From: Rostratula benghalensis
Taxonomy: Eukaryota; Chordata; Aves; Charadriiformes; Rostratulidae
Assembly (NCBI GenBank): GCA_013399305.1
Contig: VXAI01000019.1
Coordinates: forward strand, 4,154,491-4,218,490
DNA: 64,000 bases
Direction of reading: 5' to 3'
A program made the position numbers and the translations under genes. Shown here piece after piece: positions 34,690 to 45,600 of the stretch; the stretch's first letter is position 1; every line of letters starts with the position of its first letter. Below the pieces are notes generated by a model. That model saw only the letters and a list, made by a program, of their open reading frames with translations. It had not been told where the DNA came from and did not search any database.

Positions 34690-35640
34690 GGACCCATCAG
34701 TCGCCCCGGGCAGCCCAGTGGTGGCCCCGGCGAGCCCCTCGGTCACCTTGAGGGAGCTGTCGGCGGTCCCTCAGCACCCCCGCGGAGCCCCGTCTGTCGC
34801 TCCGCGGAGCTCGGTAGCCCCCGGCCCGGGCACGTAGCCCTCCGGTAGCCCCGCGGAGGCCGTCGCTGGCCCCGCGGAGCCGCCCCTGTCGGCGTCGGCG
34901 CGGTGGGTGCCGTCGGGCCGTTGGCTGTTGCCATGGCTCCGGCAAGCCGGGGGAGCCCAATGAGGCGTCTGCGGCAGCGCCGGCAGCCAGCAACCAGCCA
35001 TTTTGCCGAGGGGACAACAATGTGACACATCGCGCCGGGCTCTGCCGCGGAATACACCGAGGAGGCTGGTCGGAGGGAAGGGGCGGACAAGGGCACGCCG
35101 GTGAGTTACCTGCAGCGGTAACCCCACCACCACCACCCCCCCGGCTGCCATTTTGACAGGGGCAGCGGGGCCGCCCGGGCGGAGGAGGAGGTGGCGCCGG
35201 GCGGCCGCTGTCACGGCAGCGGAGCCGGGTTTTGTGTGGTAAAGGCGAGGTTTCTCCGCAGTGTCGCTGCTCGGAGGGGGAGAGCCGGTGAGCGGGAGAA
35301 GCGGGAGCTGCCCGCCCTTCCCTTCCCTCTCCGTCCCCGCCTCGCCTCGCCTCCTGGGCAGGTGCCGGGAGCCCCAGCGCTGACCGCCGGGGCGGGCCGG
35401 GGGACGCGGCTGTCCCTAAGGGGAAACCTGGGTGTCTGGGGGAGAGAGAGAGGGGGAGACGGCTTGGTACCCGCTGCTTCGCTTTCCTGAGAGAAAACTG
35501 AGGGAAACGTGGGAGAAAGCCGCTGCGTTGGGCGGCCAGGTATCTCCTCCGCACGGCAGGGCGGGCTGGAGCGGGGGCTGAATTAATCCATCCCATCGCC
35601 TTCCCGTTCCACGGGGGTGGCCGGTTCAGGAGGGTGTTCC
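34690..35640. promoter_or_regulatory. CpG island promoter, possibly bidirectional
   Basis: The one long G+C- and CpG-rich block of the window, with GC boxes such as GGGGCGGAC and GGGGCGGGCC. Two YY1-type elements read on the minus strand, CAAAATGGCTGG (near 35000) and CAAAATGGCAGC (near 35150). Such elements usually sit just downstream of a start site in the transcribed direction, which favours leftward transcription. On the + strand a GTGAGT donor follows GCACGCCG at 35101 and a GTGAGC donor follows AGAGCCG near 35287, so rightward first exons are also possible. A CCAAT motif lies near 34959. No TATA box is apparent. Large open frames across this block (up to 315 codons) reflect its low stop-codon density. 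Confidence 0.85.
35110..35151 (-). CDS. Possible first coding exon of a leftward gene
   Basis: On the minus strand CCTGTCAAAATGGCAGCC gives an ATG in strong context (A at -3, G at +4) inside a YY1 element. The frame reads MAAGGVVVVGLPLQ and ends in phase 0 at the donor CTGCAG|GTAACTCAC (35109 onward). ATG within a YY1 motif is a known layout in TATA-less promoters. Val/Gly runs come from a GGT/GTG repeat, so coding is not certain and the exon could be untranslated. The candidate exon at 20993-21053 accepts the same phase. I do not recognise the gene. Confidence 0.38.
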
Positions 35641-37381
35641 CCATAGTTGGTAGCGTCTCACGCTTTCATTTTTCTGCTAAAAAGATCGGATATTTGTGCG
35701 TGCGTGATTTTTGTATTGTGCGGGTGTGTTGTATTACAACTTGGGAGCCTTAAAACCGCGGTGAGGGGGGAATGGATGCTTTGTGTGAGCTCAGCCTCGG
35801 CGTAACCAGATTTAAATTGTCGAACTGCCGCCGTGTGCTATGTAGGTCATCATAAAAAGCGGCTTTTATTCATCTCCTCTAGCGTTTGATGGACCCCAGC
35901 GCTGGGTTTGACAAGGTTGTGGTCCCTGGGCTGTTAAGCGTAGTGGTACTGCAGCCAGCTCGCACCTCCTTTATTTATTTGATTATATATAATTTTTTTT
36001 ATTATTATTTATTTTCGAGGTATCGCACATACCGTGCTAGGCAGAGCACGACACGCCCATTGTGTGTCCCTCTGCCTTTGGCCTTCAATAAAAGGAAGGA
36101 AACCGGCACTCCACATGGAGCACGGGTGCATTAATAGCACACGGCGGTTAAACTTTTTTTTTTTTTTTTTCCTTTCTTTTTTTTTTTAATTTGGAGAATC
36201 ACGGCGATTCTGAGGTGGGCTGGAGAAGGCAGAGGAAATAAAATATGCAAAGAAAGGGAATAACTGCAATGGGAGAGGTCTTCTCGATTGGGTCTAGGTG
36301 TTAATGAATTGGTCTGCATGGTTATTAGTCACATCTGCTTTAGGGATGGAAAGAGGAGTTAGACCTTGGTCAATAAAACCACGTTCCCTCGGTACAGATA
36401 ACGTTTGTATTAAGAAGCAGCATTTTGTGAACTGCCCAACTCTGTATTCTTACTGAGCGAATACAATTCCTGAATTAGCTGATTCCTGAAATACCCTGAA
36501 TTACTCTGACAACTGAACCAAACATTCCACCTTCCTTCTATAGAAAATGAAGCGATGTTTTGGTCTTAACTCTTATTTAATAATTGTGTGCATTTAAATT
36601 GTACTGAGATGAGCCATTTGTTTGGGCACTCGAGCGGGCATCAAATCAAGAATTTGAGGTCTGGTATCTTGATAGTTAAATTAGTAACCAGTGCTCTGTA
36701 ATTAGGAGCCAAATTCCAATGTGTTATTTCTGTATATATATCCTGCAAAGGTATTTAGACATGCATGTTCAGCAACTATCCCTCAAATGAGAGATTGCAT
36801 TGGGAAACGGGAATATATAAATGAATTTTTTCTATATATTTTCTCCATTAGAAAAGCTCCATCTTACTTGAATCATTCCAGGATTTTATTAGGTGAATGC
36901 ACACCCCAACTTCTTTTTAATACCCCTGCATAGGGGTCACACAGTAAGTTGTTTACAGAACTGCTTTTATCTGTGTTCTATAAAGCAGAACGTGCGTTTA
37001 CGGTGTGGTACTACGTGAATATTTATGATTGGGTCTGTAATTATGAGGAAAATTACAAACAGGCACAGCTGATTTCCTTTAAGGTGCTTGTAAGCCTTTA
37101 ACAAAGAGATGGAGAGCTTTTGTTACCGCACTAAGAAAATACGGATACAGCAGTATGCAGAACGTGAGGGATTTTGCAGTTCAAGGTGGACATAATCTGA
37201 CTGTGAAGAATTTACAGTGTAAGAAAATAAGAGAAGGCTGGCTAATCACCCATTAGGTGCTGATAGGTGCCTCTGTTTTGGCTCTGGTATTTTAAGCAAT
37301 ATTCTGTGTTCTTTCCCTCTTTCCATTCTGCTTTTCTCCCTTTGTCTATTTCTTTTCCTCCCCTCTCCTCTCAATTCCCAG
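35641..37381. other. Non-coding stretch right of the CpG island
   Basis: A frame at 35886 begins GACCCCAGCGCTGGG in still CpG-rich DNA behind TCTCCTCTAG, but it runs into AT-rich sequence without a donor. Two T tracts lie at 36154-36170 and 36177-36187. No repeat family is recognised. Confidence 0.5.
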
Positions 37382-37524
37382 CTTCCCCCTGTTTCTGTAC
37401 TGTCTCTTTGGCAACATCTGATCCCCTCAGAGCTATTTGTAAATCAAGTCGGTGACTGTCAGTAATGGCTGTGGAGGTGCTGCAATAGAATCTGGTGTGG
37501 AGGAAGAATTTAAATGAGTTAGAG
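37382..37524 (+). other. Candidate non-coding (5' UTR or lncRNA) exon
   Basis: A very long pyrimidine tract (about 37308-37378) leads to TTCCCAG, and 143 bp later GTTAGAG|GTAAGAAAC is a good donor. All three frames contain stops, so it cannot be an internal coding exon. It holds a short upstream-type ORF, MAVEVLQ, with strong start context (GTAATGG). Lying about 2 kb right of the CpG island on the + strand, it would suit a second untranslated exon of a rightward transcript. Expression is unproven. Confidence 0.3.
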
Positions 37525-37899
37525 GTAAGAAACAGCCACGAAGTAAAGAGTGTACCCAGCGTGAACTAATTCTGTATGATGCAAGGTATAAAGGCATAGA
37601 ATTAGGTCACTGATGTAGAAATCAAATGGGCACAAAGGGAGAAGGGACATTTTTCAGCTCCTGATGAAGTGAGTGTACTTACAAACAGAAGATTTACCAG
37701 AAGGCCTTGACAGTAATATGACACAGGACAAACTGGGTATTTTTGCATTGGAAAGGGTGACATCAAGTTCCAATTGAAGTCCAGAAGTTTTTTAGGTTTC
37801 CGTGGAGTCGCAGTTTCTGTCCAAGAGATGATTACACACGATTTGAAAGTCTGTAGGTTACGCAGTCAGGCTCTGCCGTGGTCAGCAGGGATGTAAATA

Positions 37900-38660
37900 A
37901 CATCAGCTGCCATCCTTTGACATTACAGTCCCTCCAGAGGTTTTTTGAGACTGGTGACCTTCAAAGGTGACTCTGGGCCCAGGTGTTGTGCTCCCGAACG
38001 GGGTACCAACGAAGCAAAAGCAGGCAGGTGCATCTGAAAATGCAGCATCACAGCAGCAGGTGTGAATAGTCATAGGAAGGAGAGGACAGGATGACCGAAG
38101 AAGGTAGAACCAAGTGGTGCAGCCGTTTCTTTGGCGTGCTGTTTGTTTAAAATAATCAGCGTTGAGCAAACAGCGATAAGCATCAAAGAACCACGCCGTC
38201 TGTGGAGCACAACAACCTTAGGAGAGAGCTGGTGTGGGAAGGTGTTATCCACCCTCAGCCTGCGGGCTGCTCTCTGCCTGCTTACACGTGTGACCAACCT
38301 GTGTGTGACAACACGGGCAGCGTGTGCCCAGGGAACAGGCTCTGCTATCGAATTCGGGTACCTTGTGTAGTGTTACACTGCAGAGTGGCCAGCCATCGCT
38401 TGCGTATCGGAAGGATCAGGTACTGAACATAACAGACCAAGGATGCAGTTGCATATTGCATCGGATGTGACCTTGGGACAACATTTCTGCTCCAGCAAGG
38501 CTGTCTGCCCAAACGTGGAAAGACAAAAAAAAAAAGACAATTCCTGCGTGTTTGTAAACTAGGGACTTTGCAAACGTGTACACTGGTATCGCGTCCTGCT
38601 GCTCGGATCCTTTCCCGTGTCGGTGTTTCAGCGTGGCTCTGAGCATCTCACCCATTGCCA
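37900..38660. other. CpG-enriched stretch without a recognised gene
   Basis: CpG is clearly more frequent here than in flanking DNA (examples: CGAACGGGG, GCGTTGAGC, CCACGCCGTC, ATCGAATTCGGG, CGCTTGCGTATCGG, ATCGCGTCC, GTGTCGG). No coding exon or repeat family is apparent, although overlapping frames of about 75-90 codons occur on both strands. It could be an unmethylated enhancer or shore near the CpG island, or a recently inserted sequence. Confidence 0.4.
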
Positions 38661-41600
38661 CTTTGTATTTTCACTTTACAGTAGGGTGTAGTGCGTAGCT
38701 TCCCATTTGAGAGGTGACCACACCACAGATGGCTTGGTCTGGAATCATTTTTCTTCAAACAGCGTGACGTCTTTTCACAAAAGTGTTGTAACAAAAGTTG
38801 ATCTTTTGGAAATTATGAAGCTTCTTAATGTTCTAAGGCTAAAACAAAAGCTAAGAACGCTTTGAAAGACACTGATGTAATGGAAAGCCTCGTGTATGGC
38901 AGGGAGAAGGGAGAGAAGTACTTAAAAGGGCAGTGTGTGTCTTGGAGTAAAGGCTTGCTGGGTGACCACATTCTACATCTACTCCTGCTTTCAGTTTTTT
39001 TGAAGCATGAAATGTATTTTTCTGTTCAGATGTATTGTTCCATAACAGCGATACATCACAGCTAATGCTGCTGTGAAGCAGGAAATTCCAAAGACAAGAG
39101 CCTTTTCTTCTGTTATTTCTAACTTCTTTCCCTAAATAGATTGATTTTTTTTCTTTTTTTCAATCTTTCTGTACTGAATAAAGATAGTGTTCTGATTCAT
39201 CCACCCTTAAAAACCCCACCAACCACCATCAGGGGGTTGAAAAGCACAGATGTGGTTCTGTGTTCTTCAGTAACCTGAGTAAAATAGTACACTTTTTTAA
39301 GAGTTGATGCTGGAGATCCCAAGCCTTGAAGGATATGGAGGTTGGGGGAGGAATACAGCAGCAGAAAAAGCAGCACTTTCTGCTCAATCTTTACTGTGAT
39401 CAAACTGTACAGTAAACTTCTTTGCCTTTTCAGAAAATAACTGCTGAATAATGCTGAGGCACAGAATAACAAAAGCTTTACTTTTAGGGTACTTCTCTTG
39501 CATTTTCTTGTGCAAATACTAAAGCAGTATATAACTGAACCATATGATGGGTAACTAAAGCTATTCCTGCTTAAGGAGCAGTTGCTAATTGGCTAAATCT
39601 GTCCACAAGTGTAGTGGTTTTACTGGTTTGCTTCTTCAGGACCTACAAGAAAAGGCAGTGGTGCATGAGGAAACCCAGGGGGAATGAAATGGGTAACTGC
39701 AATTCTCATAGCTGAAAATCAGACTCATCGAGGCTTATGAAAAGAGTAAAATGCATTGATTTCTAAAGGTTCCATTTGTTTGTAGGATCAGCAGTTATGC
39801 TACCAGGAAATCAATAGTTGCAAGCGAAGGTCAAAATAGGTGGGAGATGTCTTTGTGGGTTTTCAAACAGTTTAGAAACAGTGAGTCTGGTTCCTTACTG
39901 AATTTTTTTTTTTTTTTTTTTTTTGAGCTGCATCAATAGGTGAGGTCCTTGGTCAAGTGCAGCAAGACTTAAAGGTCGTGCTTCTTAGGAGGCTTGGGGC
40001 TGGGTGGTGTAGTTCAGGATGAGAAAGGGGTAGGGACTGTGTGAAGAGCAGAACAGCCAGGGAGTGTTCTTCCCAGCACGGTGCCACCTTGTCTGAGGAC
40101 TCATTAAGTGTCAGCTGAACGTAAAGCTTCATCACCACAGCATACCTTGAGTTTTACAATGTTTAATAAAACAATGTGTTTCTCAGTGGGATAGATACCC
40201 ACAGGTCTGGGAAACACAGAAATCACAGCCTGACACCTTGCAGCAAGGCACGGCTATTGCTTAAACATCACATCGGTAGTTAAAGTGATGAAGGTGCAGA
40301 GGGTGCAGCAAGTTTTCCCTTTCTCAACAAATTATAAATATTCATACCTGTGCTAAGAATTTGAAAGACACATTAGCCAATTCTAGAGATCTGATGGGTG
40401 CTCTTGATGCAATACGGTCACCCATCTCTAGATTTAGCAATAAGGAATGCAAATAGAAGAACAGAAACAAGGGTTTCTGTAGTGTACATTGTCGAATAGC
40501 TATTAGTACTTGAGTTTGACATATATGGAAAAGTCAGAATGATTTACGAAAGCAGAGTTATCAGATTTATATTTTTACTCTAATTAATGAAAAGGCAGCG
40601 TAGACTATACCACAGAATCTGTAAAGGTGTAAATTTCAATTCATAATAGTTAAGGCTGCTTTTGGTCTTTTGACTGGAATAAAATGCAAATATAAACAGC
40701 ATCTCATGGCTGTTTCCAGCTAATCCCATGAACTGTTTTGAATCTGACTAGAACTGATACCTGATGTCACAAGGACTGAATTCCCGAAAGCTAATCCTTT
40801 GCCAAAGTTTAGTTTCAGCAAATAAGAGGGGGGGAGGCTGTGCATGATTCAGCTATCTGGATCGATTCTGATGGCTGAAAAATGCGTAAACTAGAAATTG
40901 CCCATGTTACTGCAGAGGTCTCTGTGCACACAAACAGTATTTTCTGTTTGAAGCAACCACAAGGGAAAAATAAAACTAGTGATTCAGGGCAACAGGACAG
41001 TGTGGGGTAGACAGTTAAATTGGATGCTTGAATGTTGTCTGTGTTTGAATGTTCATTTTCTCTTAATATTAAAAAAAGCAGACACAATTACAAGACTGAA
41101 AATATTTCCTTTTTTTATAAGTACAAAAATAATCCGCCATCAAGATACTGTTGGCACCAAGTAGGTGCAAAATGACATTTGTAAGGGACTAAATGCCTGT
41201 TTCTCACGGAATTTCATGTCCATTTGAGAACCTCAAATTCTCTATTCTGTTCTGCAGACAATGAGAGCCTTTGTAGTTCCTTAAAACTATGGTAATTGAG
41301 GATGAACAAATAATTGGTATGAGGTGATTATTGATTGGTGAGAATTACAAAGAATGGTATTTTAGGAAGGCTGTTTGGTAAATCTGTAGCACAGAATGCT
41401 TTGCTCTCTGTGATGAAGCAGGCACTAAGGGACATCGTAAGGGGTGAGTTAATGGATTAGATGGCCCCTGCTTTGGTTTGGTATTTCAGCTGCTGTTTAT
41501 GAATATCATGAGACATCTGTGGAAGTTTTGAATTTCAAAAAGACTTTAGCTTTTGAGGCAATCCTAAACGGTAGTGTTTGGCCTAGGTGAAGTATATAAT

Positions 41601-42584
41601 AAATAATTCCCTCTCAAACGTAGAAGTCACACTACTGACTTCCATCTGGTTTGTGCTTTATGTTTCTTAAAATCTTAAGCAGCTATTGCCTGAGTTAGGT
41701 ATCAACCCTGGGGTTTTTTCCTACAAATAGTAATGATTTTAGAGACCAGCAAGCAGTAGCAATCCAAAGGGATGCCAGTGGAAAACACTCAGTGTATATC
41801 ATTTAAGCCATGTCTTGATGGTGTAATTCACACACTGCTCCTTCCAGCCAGTTACGCATTTTGCTCATTTTATTAAGCAAATTCTGAAGGAACCCAGCAG
41901 TTGCCAGCATAGTTTTTAGGTAATATGATTTCTAGTGAATTTCTAATGAACAGGGAACCCCAAGCAGTGACATTCTTCCAGGTATTCAAATTCCTGGCAA
42001 TTTCACTGTTTTTCCGTTGGAGAAATCTGAATTTGTTAGGAATCCTGAGGAAAGAATAAATTCAGTGTGACTGATGTAATCAAATGGTTTACTTTGAATA
42101 ACTAAAATATAAAAGAGGCTAATCCAATGAAGTGCTACTGTAGGAGAGCTAAGTGAGACGCTGACGGGTTTGACAGTAGAATAAAGAACGAACCAAAGAC
42201 TTTGTTTGGAAATACATGCAGATAACCAGGCAAATTCAAGTCTTTGAACAGGCCTCTTCTATAAGGGTCACTCTCCTGATACAGATCATGTAATCTGAGC
42301 CTTGCAGATTATCATTCTACTTTTAAACAAGTACAAGAGAGAGGTTTTTAATTCCTTATTTGCATAGCTGTAGATTTACACGTTCACGTGCTTTTGCCAA
42401 CGGCCTTTGATTCACAGATGACTGATTTATGGACTGGAGCAAAGGCCAGATTCAGGACACACTTTATCTGCAGGACTGCAAAATTGTTTGGAAGTCTGTG
42501 CCTGTTCCAGTTAACACATACCTAGAGCAAAGCATTAGGAGGATGCCTTCCAACTTGAGGCAATGGTTTTCTAATGAGGAAGGC
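38661..42584. other. Putative long intron or intergenic DNA
   Basis: No firm gene. Two short segments with good acceptors (39640-39692 and 41258-41291) are open in compatible phases but have mediocre donors; they are reported as a finding. A pure T22 tract lies at 39903-39924. The rest is unremarkable. Confidence 0.45.
39903..39924. repeat. T22 homopolymer
   Basis: Twenty-two consecutive T residues. On the minus strand this would be a poly(A) tail of a retroposed sequence lying to its right, but I cannot identify that sequence and see no flanking target duplication. It may simply be a mononucleotide repeat. Confidence 0.9.
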
Positions 42585-42648
42585 AAAAATAATATAATTT
42601 ATATTTATTATATTTATTATAAATTATATATAATTTAAATATAATTTG
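42585..42648. repeat. AT-only low-complexity tract
   Basis: About 60 bp of almost pure A and T with short TTTATTATA and AATTTAAATATAATTT motifs that can fold back on themselves. It is an AT microsatellite-like region with no recognised function. Confidence 0.85.
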
Positions 42649-45600
42649 CTAAAGTGTAAATAAGTTGCTACTGGGCTAAAAACCACAAATGAAAATAAAC
42701 ATGTGGGTATGACTACAAAAGAGCTACAAAAGGGACAACAGTGAATAGGTGTTAGACTATTTTTATGTAGGTGGACTTTCAGTTCCAACATTGACTCTCT
42801 GTATCACTGGCAATCAGAAGAGAAAGAGCAGAAGAATTATTTCCTAACGAACAGATAAAAAGATTGTCATCAGCATTGCTCTTTGAAAGGAAACTCTTGT
42901 GTTTAAGTAATTTTTTCTGTCAATTTTAGATCATCAGCCTGCACAGAAAGTGTTAGGGTTCAGTTCTCTCTGCCATAGGTGCTGAACATAAATGTGATTG
43001 CAAAGGAGAAGTGAAGAGCAGGTTTATTAACAGGTGACTTTGACCACCCCTTGACCCTGATACCAGTAGTTTCCAGCTTTTCTATAGCAGCAATCAAAAT
43101 TTAAAAGGGGTTTGAGGAAGAAGCAAGTAGGAACTTTGTAGATAAATTTGGAAAGGGCTCTCATGATCAAAGGCTACTTCTTACGAATGGATGGAAGGTG
43201 CATGGGAAAATCTGAGCAGATATTGTCTAAAGCTGTGACGAGAGTTTTGAGAGTTTCAAGAGGAGACAGGAAGAGAATTATGAAGTACTTGGAAGAGGAG
43301 AAAGATGTAATTGCTGCAGTGAGGAGACAAGGAGCCAGTTGGATGTGCCCACTCTTCTGGGGCAGGAATGGGTTCAGTGGCTTCAGAGCAAAAACCTGGA
43401 CTGGTCTGATGGGATGGGCTTTGCACAGATCAGAAAGTATTACCTGAAAGTACAGGCCCAGGTACTGTAGTCAATTTATGGGATGAGTGAAGCCTGAACA
43501 ACAGCATTCCTGGTAGGGGCACAAAAAAAGTGGGGAAAAAAGGGTCAGACTTTAAAAATGCTGTGGACAAATCAGTCCTCATGGGAAAAGGTAAAATATA
43601 CTGCTTAGGAGAGCGAAGGGGAAGCAGGTGTGAGGAAAAATGAGCCAGATCCTTGAGGAATTCACATGCTTGACTATACATGGCCTTTTGTTGGGGTTTT
43701 CTGATTTTTTTTTAAGTCATTATATTTGCATTCTAGTCACATTTCTAATTTACACACAGTGTGCCAGGGCATCCCACAGCTTTTATTTTGTAATTGCTTT
43801 TTAGCAATAAATGTATGTACACTTAAGAATTCAAATCCCAGTTTGTAGATTCGAAAACAAATTGATCCCTTTCTGTGGTTTTATTCTTTGTGTTGCATTT
43901 TGTTCTTCAAAGATCCAAATGGTCAAGGCTTGGCTGTTCATAAGCACTTTAAGTGGAGCACTAGAAGTTTGGGCCATGTTTTCAAATAGATAGTTAATGG
44001 GACTATCTGTTATAGAAACGGGATTCTCTCTAGCTGTCCTCCAGCAGTGATGGGATAACGTGACACATCTGAGGATTCTGAAGTCTGTGCCCCAAACCAT
44101 CTATGAAACAGCTGTTGACACTGAGCTCTCTGCTCCTTCCACCGTGTCTGTGTATTTGCAGAGAGTCCTCCGTTCTGATTCCCGGCCATTGGTTTTCTAC
44201 CAAATTATTTTCACTGGGGCAAGCTATGTTAGAATATTAGTGGGGTGTCTGGCAGGTTTTGCTTTATGGCCATCGGTGTAGTAGGACTGCAAATTCTTCA
44301 TGGAACGTGTCTGCAGATAATGCTGTGAAAGGTTCACATTTTATACTTAAAATTGCAAAACCATTCTAATCATATACGTAAATTAAATCTGCTTAGAAGA
44401 AGCCACGCTTGGATTTGCACAACTGTGAAATCGAATTTCCTGCTTCTCATAATGCTAATAAATTAGTGTCTTCTCCTTCAAGTGCTGAAGTTCAAATTCA
44501 AGTTTAGGCTTGTAAGAATCTGATCTGACTAAAACTTTTAAAAGCAAGGTCATGACTTCAAGGAAGTTGCTCTTCTGTGTCTTACCTCAAACCTGGGTGT
44601 ATGTAGATTCTTCCCAAAGACATATTCTAAACAAGGAACTTGGAATTTATTTAGTCTGAAGAAGGCAGACTTAAGTTTAGCAAAGTGAAGCTTACAAATG
44701 AAATTATGATACACTATGGTATTTTCAGAAGTTCTTGTTTGTCTGTATTCTCCCTCTGAAGGCAGTGATGGAAGTCCTCCCTGAATTAATGAGAAATTTG
44801 TGTGCTGTTAGAATCCCACTGAAAAGCCATCAGTATCCAGCTTTTTACTACTCTAGTTTTAGGTTCAGCCCGAAATGTCTAGTAAATAACTTTTGGAGAA
44901 TACTGCAAAGATTTGAATAAAAGATGAAAAAAGAAGTCTCACACCTCTGTCTGTTTCTGTCACTTGAAATAGTAAATTTTGGTTTTAATTCGTGTAGGGA
45001 TTTAAGTCTTATTATCATTAGTAAGACCTGTGCTGAAAAGGTTGGTACCATCTAAAATAATCTGCTAACCTTATTTACAGTGTATTTATTACTGGCAATG
45101 GCTTTAATGTGTGTATATACACACATGTTATTGGGTTTTTTGTGGATGTCCTGATAGATGCATAATTAGTTCTGCCTCCTAAAACTTGATGAACATCAGA
45201 AGTTATTTTCATATTTTGCTGTGAATTACACACAGGGATTCTACAAAAGCTGACCAGACTTGAAAAGTGAGGCCGGTGTGGATTTGGGATTTTTGATGTG
45301 TTTAACTTTGTGTGCTGTCTGCATCAGACACACCTGGAAGCTTGAAAAGTCACCATCTAAATCTGCGGGGTCACCTTAGGTTCATGAAGAGGATGAATAG
45401 GAGATAGAGGTACCCACTTGTCATTGCAAGGGCAGCAATATTTCAGTATTTGTTTCATGTAGAGGTTCTGTATGTTGTCGTTAGGTATGGATCATGTAAT
45501 TGTTAGCATACAGTTTTGTTTGTATTTCAACGCTGTTTCTATTTATTAAAGTGCTATAAAAAATGGTTGGAAGTACTCACCGTCAGGAGAGTTTAGACTT

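Noticed and set aside
34697..35644. 315-codon open frame on the minus strand over the CpG island
   Set aside because: Pro, Arg, Gly and Ala-rich translation of G+C-rich DNA with few stop codons; no start context or domain. The island's promoter signals explain the region better.
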